DNA of 64,000 nucleotides from Pseudomonas argentinensis (GCF_001839655.2 NZ_CP056087.1:2914001-2978000); one strand, 5' to 3'. Positions 36,719-47,810 are shown, numbered from the stretch's first letter. A program made the numbers and translations. The notes: generated from the sequence alone by a model not told the origin.

Positions 36719-36787
36719 TCGCCTGGCGGGCCGCACCGCGCCCGTGCATAACAACAAGACATCCCCTGCGGATGAAAGGAGAGACTG

Positions 36788-37948
36788 ATGAGCGCCACCG
36801 ACACCACCGTTGCGGGTTTCAAGCCGAAGAAGTCCGTGGCCCTGAGCGGCACCGCTGCCGGCAACACCGCCCTGTGCACCGTGGGCCGCACCGGTAATGA
36901 CCTGCATTACCGCGGTTACGACATTCTCGATGTTGCCAACACCTGCGAGTTCGAGGAAATCGCCCACCTGCTGGTGCACGGCAAACTGCCGACCGTTGCC
37001 GAATTAGCGACCTACAAGGCCAAACTCAAGGCGCTGCGTGGTTTGCCAGCAGCGCTCAAGGTCGCGCTGGAGCAGCTGCCGCCTTCGGCCCACCCGATGG
37101 ATGTGATGCGCACCGGCGTATCGGTGCTCGGTTGCCTGTCGCCGGAAAAGGATGATCACAACCACCCCGGCGCGCGAGATATCGCCGACAAGCTGATGGC
37201 CTCGCTCGGCTCGATGCTGCTGTATTGGTACCACTTCAGCCACAACGGCAAGCGCATCGAGGTGGAGACCGACGACGACTCCATCGGCGGGCATTTCCTG
37301 CACCTGTTGCACGGCGAGGCGCCTCGCGATTCTTGGGTGCGCGCCATGCACAGCTCGCTGAACCTGTATGCCGAGCATGAATTCAATGCGTCGACCTTTA
37401 CCTCGCGGGTAATCGCCGGTACCGGGTCGGACCTGTTTTCCGCCATCGCCGGTGGCATCGGCGCATTGCGCGGGCCCAAGCACGGCGGCGCCAACGAGGT
37501 GGCCTTCGAGATCCAGAAACGCTACGACACCGCCGATGAGGCCGAGGCCGATATTCGTGCGCGGGTGGAGAAGAAGGAGGTGGTGATCGGCTTTGGCCAC
37601 CCGGTTTACACCGTCAGCGATCCGCGCAACAAGGTGATCAAGGAAGTGGCGCGGGAGCTGTCGGCCGAGCAGGGCAACAACAAGATGTTCGACATCGCCG
37701 AGCGCCTGGAAACCGTCATGTGGGATATCAAGAAGATGTTCCCCAACCTCGACTGGTTCAGTGCCGTCAGCTACCACATGATGGGCGTGCCGACCGCCAT
37801 GTTCACCCCGCTGTTCGTCATTGCCCGCACCGCCGGCTGGTCGGCGCACGTGATCGAGCAACGCATCGACGGCAAGATCATCCGCCCGAGCGCCAACTAC
37901 ACCGGGCCTGAAGACCTGACGTTCGTGCCGCTCAAGGATCGCAAATAA
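36788..37948 (+). CDS. prpC: 2-Methylcitrate synthase PrpC
   Basis: 386-residue citrate-synthase-family enzyme that condenses propionyl-CoA with oxaloacetate. It has the short N-terminal GLRG-like entry ([22 protein letters not shown]), [13 protein letters not shown] with the active-site His, and GFGHPVY. A GGAG ribosome site precedes the ATG. Its length and N-terminus fit PrpC rather than GltA. Next is acnD, only 6 bp away. Confidence 0.96.
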   Translation: MSATDTTVAGFKPKKSVALSGTAAGNTALCTVGRTGNDLHYRGYDILDVANTCEFEEIAHLLVHGKLPTVAELATYKAKLKALRGLPAALKVALEQLPPSAHPMDVMRTGVSVLGCLSPEKDDHNHPGARDIADKLMASLGSMLLYWYHFSHNGKRIEVETDDDSIGGHFLHLLHGEAPRDSWVRAMHSSLNLYAEHEFNASTFTSRVIAGTGSDLFSAIAGGIGALRGPKHGGANEVAFEIQKRYDTADEAEADIRARVEKKEVVIGFGHPVYTVSDPRNKVIKEVARELSAEQGNNKMFDIAERLETVMWDIKKMFPNLDWFSAVSYHMMGVPTAMFTPLFVIARTAGWSAHVIEQRIDGKIIRPSANYTGPEDLTFVPLKDRK

Positions 37949-37954
37949 TTAATC

Positions 37955-40588
37955 ATGGAAAACGCCATGAACCACACCGTGAACAGCCAATACCGCAAGC
38001 GCCTGCCCGGCACCGACCTCGATTATTTCGATGCCCGCGAGGCCGTCGAGGCGATCCAGGCCGGCGCCTGGGAGAGGCTCCCTTACACCTCGCGGGTGCT
38101 CGCCGAGCAATTGGTGCGCCGCTGTGACCCGCGGGATCTGACCGCTTCGCTGGAGCAACTGATCCATCGCAAACGCGATCTGGACTTCCCCTGGTACCCG
38201 GCGCGGGTGGTCTGCCACGACATTCTCGGCCAAACCGCGCTGGTCGACCTGGCCGGCCTGCGTGACGCCATCGCCGAGAGGGGCGGTGATCCGGCCAAGG
38301 TCAACCCGGTGGTGCCGACCCAGTTGATCGTCGACCATTCGCTGGCCGTGGAAGCGGCGGGCTTCGACCCGGACGCCTTCGAGAAGAACCGCGCCATCGA
38401 GGATCGCCGCAACGAGGACCGCTTTCACTTCATCGACTGGACCAGGACCGCGTTCAAGAACGTCGACGTGATCCCCGCCGGCAACGGCATCATGCACCAG
38501 ATCAACCTGGAGAAGATGAGCCCGGTGATCCAGACGCGCGGCGGCATCGCCTTTCCGGATACCTGCGTCGGCACCGATTCCCATACCCCGCACGTCGACG
38601 CCCTGGGCGTGATCGCCATCGGCGTCGGCGGCCTGGAGGCCGAGACGGTAATGCTCGGCCACCCGTCGATGATGCGCCTGCCGGATATCGTCGGTGTCGA
38701 GCTGACCGGAAAACGCCAGCCGGGCATCACCGCCACCGATATCGTCCTGGCACTGACCGAGTTCCTGCGCAAGGAGCGGGTGGTGGGCGCCTGGGTCGAG
38801 TTCTTTGGCGAGGGGGCGGACAGTCTGTCCATCGGTGACCGTGCGACCATTTCCAATATGTGCCCGGAATATGGCGCGACGGCTTCGATGTTCTATATCG
38901 ATGGCCAGACCATCGATTATCTGCGGCTCACCGGTCGAGAACCAGAGCAGGTCGCCCTGGTGGAGCACTACGCCAAGACCCTTGGCCTGTGGAGCGATGC
39001 GCTGACAACCGCCGAGTACGAGCGGGTGCTGCGTTTCGACCTGGGCAGCGTGGGCCGCAACATGGCCGGGCCGAGCAACCCGCACCGTCGCCTGCCGACC
39101 TCGGCACTGGCCGAGCGCGGTATAGCCGACGAAGCCAAGCTGCAGGCCGGCAGGGGCGAGGAAACCCAGGGCCTGATGCCCGATGGCGCGGTGATCATCG
39201 CCGCCATTACCAGCTGCACCAACACCTCCAACCCGCGCAACGTGGTCGCGGCTGGCCTGGTGGCGAAAAAGGCCAATGCCTTGGGCCTGCTGCGCAAACC
39301 CTGGGTGAAAACCTCCTTCGCGCCGGGCTCCAAGGTCGCCAAGCTGTATCTGGAAGAGGCCGGTCTGCTGCCGGAACTGGAAAAGCTTGGCTTCGGCATC
39401 GTCGCCTATGCCTGTACTACCTGCAACGGCATGTCCGGCGCCCTGGATCCGGTGATCCAGAAGGAAATCATCGACCGTGATCTGTACGCCACCGCCGTGC
39501 TGTCGGGCAACCGCAACTTCGATGGGCGCATTCACCCCTACGCCAAGCAGGCTTTCCTCGCCTCGCCGCCGCTGGTGGTGGCCTATGCCATCGCCGGTAC
39601 CGTGCGCTTCGATATCGAACGGGATGTGCTCGGCCATGACTCGTCTGGCAACCCCGTTACGCTGAAGGACCTGTGGCCGAGCGACGAGGAGATCGACGCC
39701 ATCGTCGCTGCCTCGGTGAAGCCCGAGCAGTTCAAGCAGATCTATATCCCGATGTTCGACCTGGGCAGCGTGCAGGAAGCGGAAAGCCCGCTGTACGACT
39801 GGCGGCCGATGAGCACCTATATCCGCCGCCCGCCGTACTGGGAGGGCGCGCTGGCCAGTGACCGCACGCTCAAGGGCATGCGCCCGTTGGCGATACTGCC
39901 GGACAACATCACCACCGATCACCTGTCGCCGTCCAACGCCATCCTGGCGGACTCGGCCGCCGGTGAGTACCTGGCGAAAATGGGCTTGCCGGAGGAGGAC
40001 TTCAATTCCTACGCGACGCATCGGGGTGACCATTTGACCGCCCAGCGCGCCACCTTCGCCAACCCGCAGCTGGTCAACGAGATGGTCGTGATCGACGGGC
40101 AGGTGAAGAAGGGCTCGCTGGCTCGCGTCGAGCCGGAGGGAGAGGTGATACGCATGTGGGAAGCCATCGAGACCTACATGAACCGCAAGCAGAACCTGAT
40201 CATCGTGGCGGGCGCCGACTACGGGCAGGGCTCGTCTCGCGATTGGGCGGCCAAGGGCGTGCGCCTGGCCGGGGTGGAAGTGATCGTCGCCGAGGGCTTC
40301 GAGCGCATCCACCGTACCAATCTGGTGGGCATGGGCGTGCTGCCGGTGGAGTTCAAGCCGGGCACCACGCGCCTGACCCTGGGCCTGGACGGTACCGAGA
40401 CCTACGATATCCAGGGCGATATCACGGCACGCGGCGAGCTGACCCTGGTGGTCAACAGGCGCAACGGCGAGGTGGTGCGGGTACCGGTGACCTGCCGGCT
40501 GGACACGGCGGCCGATGTCAGTGTGTACAAGGCCGGTGGCGTGCTGCAGCGCTTCGCCAAGGACTTCCTCGAAGGCGCGGTGGCGTGA
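37955..40588 (+). CDS. acnD: Fe/S-dependent 2-methylisocitrate (2-methylcitrate) dehydratase AcnD
   Basis: 877-residue aconitase-family enzyme converting 2-methylcitrate to 2-methylaconitate. The cluster-ligand cysteines are in TSCTNTSNP and CTTCNG. Substrate loops VCHDILGQTA, GTDSHTPHVDALG and the C-terminal ADYGQGSSRDWAAKG are conserved. The ATG at 37955 or the one at 37967 (MNHTVNSQYRKRLPG) could be the start; the latter is closer to family N-termini. It works with PrpF in place of PrpD; no prpD is seen here. Confidence 0.95.
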   Translation: MENAMNHTVNSQYRKRLPGTDLDYFDAREAVEAIQAGAWERLPYTSRVLAEQLVRRCDPRDLTASLEQLIHRKRDLDFPWYPARVVCHDILGQTALVDLAGLRDAIAERGGDPAKVNPVVPTQLIVDHSLAVEAAGFDPDAFEKNRAIEDRRNEDRFHFIDWTRTAFKNVDVIPAGNGIMHQINLEKMSPVIQTRGGIAFPDTCVGTDSHTPHVDALGVIAIGVGGLEAETVMLGHPSMMRLPDIVGVELTGKRQPGITATDIVLALTEFLRKERVVGAWVEFFGEGADSLSIGDRATISNMCPEYGATASMFYIDGQTIDYLRLTGREPEQVALVEHYAKTLGLWSDALTTAEYERVLRFDLGSVGRNMAGPSNPHRRLPTSALAERGIADEAKLQAGRGEETQGLMPDGAVIIAAITSCTNTSNPRNVVAAGLVAKKANALGLLRKPWVKTSFAPGSKVAKLYLEEAGLLPELEKLGFGIVAYACTTCNGMSGALDPVIQKEIIDRDLYATAVLSGNRNFDGRIHPYAKQAFLASPPLVVAYAIAGTVRFDIERDVLGHDSSGNPVTLKDLWPSDEEIDAIVAASVKPEQFKQIYIPMFDLGSVQEAESPLYDWRPMSTYIRRPPYWEGALASDRTLKGMRPLAILPDNITTDHLSPSNAILADSAAGEYLAKMGLPEEDFNSYATHRGDHLTAQRATFANPQLVNEMVVIDGQVKKGSLARVEPEGEVIRMWEAIETYMNRKQNLIIVAGADYGQGSSRDWAAKGVRLAGVEVIVAEGFERIHRTNLVGMGVLPVEFKPGTTRLTLGLDGTETYDIQGDITARGELTLVVNRRNGEVVRVPVTCRLDTAADVSVYKAGGVLQRFAKDFLEGAVA

Positions 40589-40591
40589 TCG

Positions 40592-40681
40592 CGTAGGGTG
40601 GATCACGCCTCATCGATCCACCGTGGAACCCGCCACGGTGGATGGGAAAAGCGCCAGCTACGCGCCCCGATCCACCCTACG
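40592..40681. repeat. Intergenic inverted-repeat element between acnD and prpF
   Basis: About 90 bp bounded by CGTAGGGTGGATC and its complement GATCCACCCTACG. A nested hairpin (GATCCACCGTGG / CCACGGTGGAT) lies inside. The GTAGGGTGGAT outer sequence is typical of short palindromic elements scattered in Pseudomonas intergenic DNA. It may stabilise or attenuate the operon mRNA. Confidence 0.75.
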
Positions 40682-40748
40682 ATTAGCGCGTCGCCCGGAT
40701 GCAAACCGGGAAAAACCAGCACCATCATTTCCTATCAGGACTGCACTC

Positions 40749-41939
40749 ATGGCTTATCTGCCGCAAGTGAAAATCCCCGCCACCTATATGCGTGGCGGTA
40801 CCAGCAAGGGCGTGTTCTTTCGCCTGCAGGATCTGCCCGAACAATGCCAGGTGCCGGGCGAGGCCCGCGATACGCTGTTCATGCGGGTGATCGGCAGCCC
40901 CGACCCCTATTCGGCACATATCGATGGCATGGGCGGGGCGACGTCGAGCACCTCCAAATGCGTGATCCTGTCGAAAAGCAGCCGGCCTGATCACGATGTC
41001 GACTACCTCTACGGCCAGGTCTCCATCGACAAGGCCTTTGTCGACTGGAGCGGCAACTGCGGCAACCTGTCTGCCGCCGCCGGTGCCTTTGCCATCCATG
41101 CCGGCCTGGTGGACGCTGCGCGCATTTCCGAGAACGGCACCTGCAGGGTGCGTATCTGGCAGGCCAACATTCAGAAAACCATCATCGCCCAGGTGCCGAT
41201 CACGGACGGCCAGGTCCAGGAAACCGGCGATTTCGAACTCGATGGGGTGACCTTCCCGGCGGCGGAGATCGTGCTGGAGTTTCTCGATCCGTCCGATGAG
41301 GGCGAGGAGGGCGGCTCGATGTTTCCCACGGGCAATCTGGTGGACGAGCTGGACGTACCGGCCGAGGTTGTAGAGGGGGGCACCTTGAAGGCGACCCTGA
41401 TCAGCGCGGGCATTCCAACCATCTTCGTCAACGCCGCGGACATCGGTTATCAAGGCACCGAGCTGCGCGAAGACATCAACTCGGACCCGGCGCAACTGGC
41501 GCGCTTCGAGCAGATTCGCGTGGCCGGCGCGTTGCGCATGGGGCTGATCAAGAGCGCCGAGGAGGCGCTGACCCGCCAGCATACGCCCAAGATCGCTTTC
41601 GTCAGCCCAGCGAAAAGCTACCGGGCATCGAGCGGCAACCAGGTCGATGCGGACGAAGTGGATCTGCTGGTGCGCGCGCTGTCCATGGGCAAGCTGCACC
41701 ACGCCATGATGGGCACCTGCGCGGTGGCCATCGGCGCGGCGGCGGCGGTGCCCGGCACCCTGGTCAATCTGGCAGCAGGCGGCGGCGAGCGCCAGGCGGT
41801 GCGCTTCGGGCATCCCTCCGGCACCTTGCGCGTTGGCGCCGAAGCGGGGCAGGTCGACGACCGCTGGGTAGTCACCAAGGCGATAATGAGCCGCAGTGCC
41901 CGCATCCTAATGGAAGGCTGGGTACGGGTGCCAGCGTGA
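40749..41939 (+). CDS. prpF: 2-Methylaconitate cis-trans isomerase PrpF
   Basis: 396-residue enzyme of the diaminopimelate-epimerase-like fold that isomerises the AcnD product for the aconitase step. The N-terminus (PATYMRGGTSKGVFF) with the catalytic Lys region, GGATSSTSKC and WSGNCGNLSAA are characteristic. The ATG at 40749 is used; the frame is open farther upstream, but that part lies within the inverted-repeat element. It converges on the LysE gene with a 13-bp gap. Confidence 0.95.
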   Translation: MAYLPQVKIPATYMRGGTSKGVFFRLQDLPEQCQVPGEARDTLFMRVIGSPDPYSAHIDGMGGATSSTSKCVILSKSSRPDHDVDYLYGQVSIDKAFVDWSGNCGNLSAAAGAFAIHAGLVDAARISENGTCRVRIWQANIQKTIIAQVPITDGQVQETGDFELDGVTFPAAEIVLEFLDPSDEGEEGGSMFPTGNLVDELDVPAEVVEGGTLKATLISAGIPTIFVNAADIGYQGTELREDINSDPAQLARFEQIRVAGALRMGLIKSAEEALTRQHTPKIAFVSPAKSYRASSGNQVDADEVDLLVRALSMGKLHHAMMGTCAVAIGAAAAVPGTLVNLAAGGGERQAVRFGHPSGTLRVGAEAGQVDDRWVVTKAIMSRSARILMEGWVRVPA

Positions 41940-41952
41940 TACCGGCAACTCG

Positions 41953-42591
41953 TCAGTGCTGAGTCGTGCTGAGTAGCAAACCGCCTGCGCCCATAAAAAA
42001 GGCGCCGGTGGTGCGGTTCAGCCGCTGTGCGCCTTGGCGGGTACGGATGAAGCGGCGGATCTGCCGACCGAACAGGGCATAGACCAGCGAGGCGGCGTAT
42101 TCGGCCAGCAGGTAGGTGGCGCCCAGGTATATGAACTGTTCGCTTGCCGGCTCGCCGGGCTTGATGAACTGCGGGAAGATCGCGGCGAACAGAAGAATTG
42201 CCTTGGGATTGCTGATGCCGATCAGAAACTCCTGCAGCATCAGACGGGACACCTGCCGTTGTGGCTGCACGGCCGGCACTGCGCCGTCGAGGTCCAGGCC
42301 GCTGAACTCCCGGCTACGCCAGGCGCTGATACCCAGATACAGCAGGTACAAAGCGCCGACCCACTTGATCATCGTGAAGGCGGTTTCCGATGCCAGCAGC
42401 ATGGCGCCCAGGCCCACGGCGGAAATGCTCAGGAAGATGGCGAACGCCGCCACGCGCCCGGTGGTGGCCAGCAGGGCTGCGCCGATGCCATGGCGGATAC
42501 CGTTGTTCATCGCGCAGAAGTTGTTGGGACCCGGCGTCAATGCGATCACAAAGGCGAGCGGGGCGAACAGCACGGCATCGGACAGCGTCAT
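41953..42591 (-). CDS. LysE-family amino acid exporter
   Basis: 212-residue inner-membrane protein with six hydrophobic helices and the RhtB/LysE N-terminal signature ALTPGPNN. ISNPKAILLFAAIFPQF in helix IV is also typical. The start at 42591 gives the standard length; the frame is open into ppsR upstream but that part is not homologous. It lies 22 bp downstream of ppsR and may be co-transcribed. The exported amino acid is unknown. Confidence 0.92.
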   Translation of the reverse strand: MTLSDAVLFAPLAFVIALTPGPNNFCAMNNGIRHGIGAALLATTGRVAAFAIFLSISAVGLGAMLLASETAFTMIKWVGALYLLYLGISAWRSREFSGLDLDGAVPAVQPQRQVSRLMLQEFLIGISNPKAILLFAAIFPQFIKPGEPASEQFIYLGATYLLAEYAASLVYALFGRQIRRFIRTRQGAQRLNRTTGAFFMGAGGLLLSTTQH

Positions 42592-42613
42592 GGCGAATCC
42601 CTCACGGGGGCGG

Positions 42614-43432
42614 TTATTTGAAGCGTCGTTCGACGCCTTTTTCCACCAGGATCTTGGCGGAAATCTCTTCCACCGAGAAGTGGGTGGAGTCGATGAAGGC
42701 GATCGATTCGCGGCGGAACAGGCTTTCCACCTCGCGCACCTCGAACTCGCACTGAGCATAGCTGGCGTAGCGACTGTTTGGCTTGCGCTCGTTGCGGATG
42801 GCCGCCAGGCGGTCGGGGTCGATGGTCAGGCCGAACAGCTTCTCGCGGTACTTCTTCAGCGAAGCCGGCAGTTGCAGGCGCTCCATGTCGTCTTCGGTAA
42901 GCGGGTAGTTGGCGGCGCGAATGCCGTACTGCATGGCCATGTACAGGCAGGTCGGGGTCTTGCCGCAACGCGAGACGCCGACCAGGATCAGGTCGGCCTT
43001 GTCGTAGTAATGGGTGCGCGCGCCGTCGTCGTTGTCGAGGGCGAAGTTGACCGCCTCGATGCGCTCCATGTAGTTGGTGTTGCCGCTGATCGAGTGCGAC
43101 TTGCCCACCGAGTACGACGAATGGGAGGCGAGCTCCTGCTCGAGGGGGGCCAGGAAGGTCGAGAAGATGTCGATCATGAAGCCGCGGGACTCGGCCAGGA
43201 TGTCGTGGATTTCCTGGTTGACGATGGTGGCGAAGATGATCGGATTGGCGCCATCCTTGTCGGCGGCATTATTGATTTGTTGTACCATGGCGCGCGCCTT
43301 TTCGACGCTGTCCACGTAGGGGCGGGTGAGCTTGGTGAAGCCGATGGTGTCGAACTGGGCCAGCAGGCTTTGCCCCAATGCCTCCGCGGTGATACCGGTG
43401 CCGTCGGAGATGAAGTACGCGGTTCGTGTCAT
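42614..43432 (-). CDS. ppsR: PEP synthase regulatory protein PpsR (kinase/pyrophosphorylase)
   Basis: 272-residue bifunctional kinase and phosphotransferase that inactivates and reactivates PEP synthase by threonine phosphorylation. The N-terminus ([17 protein letters not shown]), the P-loop [10 protein letters not shown] and YPLTEDDME match this family. It is divergent from ppsA across a 178-bp control region, the normal pairing of enzyme and regulator. Confidence 0.95.
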   Translation of the reverse strand: MTRTAYFISDGTGITAEALGQSLLAQFDTIGFTKLTRPYVDSVEKARAMVQQINNAADKDGANPIIFATIVNQEIHDILAESRGFMIDIFSTFLAPLEQELASHSSYSVGKSHSISGNTNYMERIEAVNFALDNDDGARTHYYDKADLILVGVSRCGKTPTCLYMAMQYGIRAANYPLTEDDMERLQLPASLKKYREKLFGLTIDPDRLAAIRNERKPNSRYASYAQCEFEVREVESLFRRESIAFIDSTHFSVEEISAKILVEKGVERRFK

Positions 43433-43610
43433 TGCGCAAATGGCCTATAAGCTGGGAACGAATCTTGGCTATGATAGGTCGGTTTTTCTGCCGGCCCTGA
43501 TGGGTTTGCATTGTTACTTATTTTCCAGGGCCAGGCCATTGTCCACCCGGCGCATGCCGACGGCGTTTCCAGCCCATGAGCTTTTCCAACACTGAAGTGG
43601 AGAGATCACC

Positions 43611-45983
43611 TTGGCAGAGTACGTAGTTTCCCTCGATAAGCTCGGCAATCACGATGTCGAGCATGTAGGGGGCAAGAACGCCTCCCTCGGCGAGATGATC
43701 AGCAACCTGGCGGGTGCTGGCGTTTCGGTTCCCGGTGGTTTCGCCACGACGGCCCAGGCCTATCGCGACTTTCTCGAGCAGAGTGGGCTCAATGCGCAGA
43801 TCCACGAGGCCCTGGACGCCCTGGACGTCGACGACGTCAACGCCCTGGCCAAGACCGGCGCGCAGATTCGCCAGTGGGTGATGGAAGCCGAGTTCCCGGC
43901 CGCGCTCAACGAGCAGATCCGCACCGCCTTCGCCGCCATGGCGGGTGGCAATGACAACATGGCCGTGGCCGTGCGCTCCTCGGCCACCGCCGAAGACCTG
44001 CCCGATGCCTCCTTTGCCGGTCAGCAGGAAACCTTCCTGAACATCCGCGGCGTCGACAACGTCATCCGCGCCGCCAAGGAAGTCTTCGCCTCGCTGTTCA
44101 ACGACCGCGCCATCGCCTACCGCGTGCACCAGGGCTTCGACCACAAGCTGGTCGCCCTGTCCGCAGGCGTGCAGCGCATGGTGCGTTCGGAAACCGGCAC
44201 CGCCGGGGTGATGTTCACCCTCGATACCGAATCGGGCTTCCGCGACGTGGTGTTCATCACCGGTGCCTACGGCCTGGGTGAAACCGTGGTGCAGGGGGCG
44301 GTCAACCCCGACGAATTCTATGTCCACAAGCAGACCCTGGAGGCTGGTCGTCCGGCGATCCTGCGTCGCAACCTGGGCAGCAAGGCGATCAAGATGGTCT
44401 ATGGCGACGAAGCCAAGGCCGGCAAGTCGGTCAAGGTGGTGGATGTCGACCGTGCCGACCGCGCGCGTTTCTGCCTGACCGACGCCGAGGTCAGCGAGCT
44501 GGCCAAGCAGGCCATGATCATCGAGAAACACTACGGTCGCCCGATGGACATCGAGTGGGCCAAGGACGGTGACGACGGCAAGCTGTACATCGTCCAGGCC
44601 CGTCCGGAAACCGTGAAGAGCCGTGCCAGCGCCACCGTGATGGAACGCTACCTGCTCAAGGAAAAAGGCACGGTGCTGGTCGAAGGCCGCGCCATCGGCC
44701 AGAAGATCGGCGCCGGCAAGGTGCGGGTGATCAACGACGTGTCCGAAATGGACAAGGTCCAGCCGGGCGACGTGCTGGTTTCCGACATGACCGACCCGGA
44801 CTGGGAGCCGGTGATGAAGCGCGCCAGCGCCATCGTCACCAATCGCGGTGGGCGTACCTGCCACGCGGCGATCATCGCCCGTGAACTGGGTATTCCGGCG
44901 GTGGTCGGCTGCGGCAACGCCACCCATGCACTGCGTGACGGCCAGGGCGTGACGGTTTCCTGCGCCGAAGGCGACACCGGCTTTATCTTCGAGGGCGAGC
45001 TGGGTTTCGACGTGCGTCAGAACTCCATCGACGCCATGCCCGAACTGCCGTTCAAGATCATGATGAACGTCGGCAACCCCGACCGCGCCTTCGATTTCGC
45101 CCAGTTGCCCAACGCCGGTATCGGCCTGGCGCGCCTGGAGTTCATCATCAACCGCATGATCGGCGTGCACCCCAAGGCGCTGCTGAACATGGACGGCCTG
45201 CCACCGGAAATCCAGGAAAGCGTCGAGAAGCGCATCGCCGGCTACGCCGACCCGGTGAACTTCTACGTCGAGAAGTTGGTGGAGGGCATCAGCACCCTGG
45301 CGGCGGCGTTCTGGCCAAAGAAGGTCATCGTGCGCCTGTCCGACTTCAAGTCCAACGAATACGCCAACCTGATCGGCGGCAAGCTGTACGAGCCCGAAGA
45401 AGAGAACCCGATGCTGGGCTTCCGCGGCGCATCGCGCTACATCAGCGAGTCGTTCCGTGACTGCTTCGAGCTCGAATGCCGGGCGCTGAAGAAGGTCCGC
45501 AACGAGATGGGCCTGACCAACGTCGAGATCATGGTACCGTTCGTGCGCACCCTGGGCGAAGCCAAGCAGGTGGTCGATCTGCTCGCCGAGAACGGCCTGG
45601 CCCGCGGTCAGGATGGCCTGAAGGTCATCATGATGTGCGAGCTGCCGTCCAACGCCATCCTGGCCGAGGAATTCCTCGAATACTTCGACGGTTTCTCCAT
45701 CGGCTCCAACGACCTGACCCAGCTGACCCTGGGCCTGGATCGTGACTCCGGGATCGTCGCGCACCTGTTCGATGAGCGTAACCCGGCGGTCAAGAAGCTG
45801 CTGTCCAACGCCATTCAGGCTTGCAACAAGGCCGGTAAGTACATCGGCATTTGCGGCCAGGGGCCATCGGATCACCCGGACCTGGCGCGCTGGCTGATGG
45901 AACAGGGTATCGAAAGCGTCTCCCTGAACCCGGACTCGGTGCTGGAAACCTGGTTCTTCCTCGCCGAAGCCCAGCCCAGCTGA
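43611..45983 (+). CDS. ppsA: Phosphoenolpyruvate synthase PpsA
   Basis: 790-residue gluconeogenic enzyme making PEP from pyruvate and ATP. The ATP-grasp domain is about residues 1-340, the swivelling phosphohistidine domain contains GGRTCHAAI (His near 424), and the PEP/pyruvate barrel has the active-site Cys in [11 protein letters not shown]. The start is a TTG at 43611, supported by TGGAGAG about 6 bases upstream and by the standard N-terminus ([12 protein letters not shown] when read as Met). A clear terminator follows. Confidence 0.96.
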   Translation: MAEYVVSLDKLGNHDVEHVGGKNASLGEMISNLAGAGVSVPGGFATTAQAYRDFLEQSGLNAQIHEALDALDVDDVNALAKTGAQIRQWVMEAEFPAALNEQIRTAFAAMAGGNDNMAVAVRSSATAEDLPDASFAGQQETFLNIRGVDNVIRAAKEVFASLFNDRAIAYRVHQGFDHKLVALSAGVQRMVRSETGTAGVMFTLDTESGFRDVVFITGAYGLGETVVQGAVNPDEFYVHKQTLEAGRPAILRRNLGSKAIKMVYGDEAKAGKSVKVVDVDRADRARFCLTDAEVSELAKQAMIIEKHYGRPMDIEWAKDGDDGKLYIVQARPETVKSRASATVMERYLLKEKGTVLVEGRAIGQKIGAGKVRVINDVSEMDKVQPGDVLVSDMTDPDWEPVMKRASAIVTNRGGRTCHAAIIARELGIPAVVGCGNATHALRDGQGVTVSCAEGDTGFIFEGELGFDVRQNSIDAMPELPFKIMMNVGNPDRAFDFAQLPNAGIGLARLEFIINRMIGVHPKALLNMDGLPPEIQESVEKRIAGYADPVNFYVEKLVEGISTLAAAFWPKKVIVRLSDFKSNEYANLIGGKLYEPEEENPMLGFRGASRYISESFRDCFELECRALKKVRNEMGLTNVEIMVPFVRTLGEAKQVVDLLAENGLARGQDGLKVIMMCELPSNAILAEEFLEYFDGFSIGSNDLTQLTLGLDRDSGIVAHLFDERNPAVKKLLSNAIQACNKAGKYIGICGQGPSDHPDLARWLMEQGIESVSLNPDSVLETWFFLAEAQPS

Positions 45984-46008
45984 TCGAAGCGGTTTCAAGG
46001 ATGACCCG

Positions 46009-46035
46009 AGGGCAGGTTCTACCTGCCCTTTTTTT
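46009..46035 (+). terminator. Intrinsic terminator of ppsA
   Basis: Nine-base arms AGGGCAGGT / ACCTGCCCT, 3-base loop, then seven T residues. It lies 26 bp after the ppsA stop. A second dyad (AAAAACTTC / GGAAGTTTTT, about 46086-46107) follows in the same gap. Confidence 0.92.
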
Positions 46036-46232
46036 GTGGCCTGCCATCCCTGGCGGCCACCCTTCGGGCCGTCGCAAGCGATGTCAAAAACTTCTTCCGG
46101 AAGTTTTTTGTGCCGCTGTGCGGGCGCCAAGCCGAGGGCCCCTGTACTGGTCGTGTCACCAGGTTTTGAAATTTGCTGTCTGCCACCGGGCGATCCCTGC
46201 GGCGGGCAGTCTATTGTGTCAGAGCGAAGAAG

Positions 46233-47237
46233 ATGCAAAGCAGCAGTGTGTTGTTTCCCGTAGCGCTGATGAGTGCCGAGCTACGGGGTGACCTGAGTGA
46301 AGATGTCTACCGCCTCAAGCCGGGCAACAGTCCGGACTTCAGTGTCGAGCTGGCCGTCACCCGTCTGGGTTTGGCGGGGCAGGAACAGGCGCGCGGCGAG
46401 CCGGTTATCCTGCTGCATGGCAGTTTTACCAATCGACGTTTCTGGTACTCGCCCGGCGGCATTGGCCTGGCGCCTTATCTGGTGCGCGCCGGTTTCGATG
46501 TGTGGATCGCCGAGATGCGCGGCCATGGCCTGTCGCCGCGCAACCTGGCTTACCGGGATAATTGCGTGGCGCACTATGCCCGCTACGATTTGCCGGCGAT
46601 CGCCGCGTTCGTCGCCGAGCAGAATCCGGCGCCGATCCACTGGCTCGGCCACTCGCTGGGCGGCCTGACCCTGGCGGCGGCGCTGGGCGGCGGTTACCTG
46701 CCGCAGGCCGGTGTCGCCAGCCTGGTGCTATTCGGGGCCGAGGTCAGCCGCCGCTACTGGGGGCTCAAGGTGCCGCCCATCGAGTGGATCGCGCGCCTTG
46801 CGCTCAAGCGATTCACGGTGCTCTCGGGGGCGCGGCTCAAGCGCGGTCCGGAGGACGAGCCGGTCGGCATTGCCCTGGAAACCCTGCGCTGGCACCGCCT
46901 GTTCGGGCGCTTCGGCGACGCCGAGCGCGACTGGTGGGCCGGGTTGCAGCAGGTCAGGGTGCCGCTGTTGGCGGTGGCCAGCGACGGAGATCGGCAGTGC
47001 CCGCCCGAGGCCTGTCGCGCCTTGTTCGGGCAATTCGCCTCGGCTGATCGCCGGTTCGTCAATCTGGGGCGCGGGCAGGGCTTCGCGCATGAGTACGATC
47101 ACGTGCAGATGCTGGTCAGCAAGCCGGCCCAGGCCGAAGTGTGGCCATTGGTACGCCGCTGGCTAGCCGGCGAGCGCCAGCTCCCGCGCCATGGGGCGGA
47201 CGAGCAGGATGGGGCGGCTATCGCTGTTGCGCCGTGA
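46233..47237 (+). CDS. Alpha/beta hydrolase
   Basis: 334-residue protein with an alpha/beta-hydrolase fold. The oxyanion loop is LLHGSFTN, the nucleophile elbow is GHSLGG (Ser about residue 144), and a C-terminal EYDHVQM could supply the catalytic His. There is no signal peptide. The ATG at 46233 is chosen over an upstream in-frame start that runs through a hairpin-rich stretch. The lid region (about 180-250) is Arg-rich. The substrate is unknown; it is conserved next to ppsA and rraA in Pseudomonas as far as I recall. Confidence 0.85.
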   Translation: MQSSSVLFPVALMSAELRGDLSEDVYRLKPGNSPDFSVELAVTRLGLAGQEQARGEPVILLHGSFTNRRFWYSPGGIGLAPYLVRAGFDVWIAEMRGHGLSPRNLAYRDNCVAHYARYDLPAIAAFVAEQNPAPIHWLGHSLGGLTLAAALGGGYLPQAGVASLVLFGAEVSRRYWGLKVPPIEWIARLALKRFTVLSGARLKRGPEDEPVGIALETLRWHRLFGRFGDAERDWWAGLQQVRVPLLAVASDGDRQCPPEACRALFGQFASADRRFVNLGRGQGFAHEYDHVQMLVSKPAQAEVWPLVRRWLAGERQLPRHGADEQDGAAIAVAP

Positions 47238-47324
47238 TGCCGCCAGGATAGCGCGCCGAGAGTGTTCGAGGCGTAGTGGATAAGGCTATGCTGCAGGCTT
47301 CGCACGCCCATCAGGAGCTTCGCC

Positions 47325-47810
47325 ATGCACTACAGCACGCCCGATCTGTGTGACGCCAACCCGGAACTGGTCAGCGTCGTGGAGCCGATGTTCAGCAACT
47401 TCGGCGGCCGCGACTCGTTCGGCGGGCAGATCGTCACCGTCAAATGCTTCGAGGACAACTCCCTGGTCAAGTCCCAGGCCGAGCAGCCCGGTGCCGGCAA
47501 GGTGCTGGTGGTCGATGGCGGCGCCTCGCTGCGCTGCGCGCTACTGGGCGACATGATCGCCGAGAAGGCGGCGAGCAACGGCTGGGAAGGCATGGTGATC
47601 TACGGCTGCGTGCGTGACGTCGACGTGCTGGCGCAGACCCACCTGGGTGTACAGGCACTGGGCAGCCATCCGATGAAAACCGAGAAACGCGGCCTGGGCG
47701 ACCTCAACGTGGTGGTCAGCTTTGGCGGCGTCAGCTTCCGCCCCGGCGAATACCTGTATGCCGACAACAACGGCATCATCGTTTCGCCGCAGGCGCTGCA
47801 AACCGAGTAA
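47325..47810 (+). CDS. rraA: RraA-type regulator of RNase E activity
   Basis: 161-residue trimeric protein related to 4-hydroxy-4-methyl-2-oxoglutarate aldolases. Conserved blocks include [26 protein letters not shown] and [10 protein letters not shown]. coli RraA binds RNase E and inhibits it; the aldolase-like members have the same fold, so activity should not be assumed from fold alone. The length matches RraA. It sits 45 bp before the zntB-like gene. Confidence 0.9.
   Translation: MHYSTPDLCDANPELVSVVEPMFSNFGGRDSFGGQIVTVKCFEDNSLVKSQAEQPGAGKVLVVDGGASLRCALLGDMIAEKAASNGWEGMVIYGCVRDVDVLAQTHLGVQALGSHPMKTEKRGLGDLNVVVSFGGVSFRPGEYLYADNNGIIVSPQALQTE

Noticed and set aside
37949..40606. An 885-codon open frame antisense to acnD
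   Set aside because: Shadow of acnD; low-complexity composition rich in His, Gly and Arg, with no recognisable domain.
43518..46238. A 906-codon open frame antisense to ppsA
   Set aside because: High-GC Pseudomonas genes commonly leave the opposite strand open. The sequence is Gly/His/Val-rich with no motif, and ppsA on the plus strand is unambiguous.
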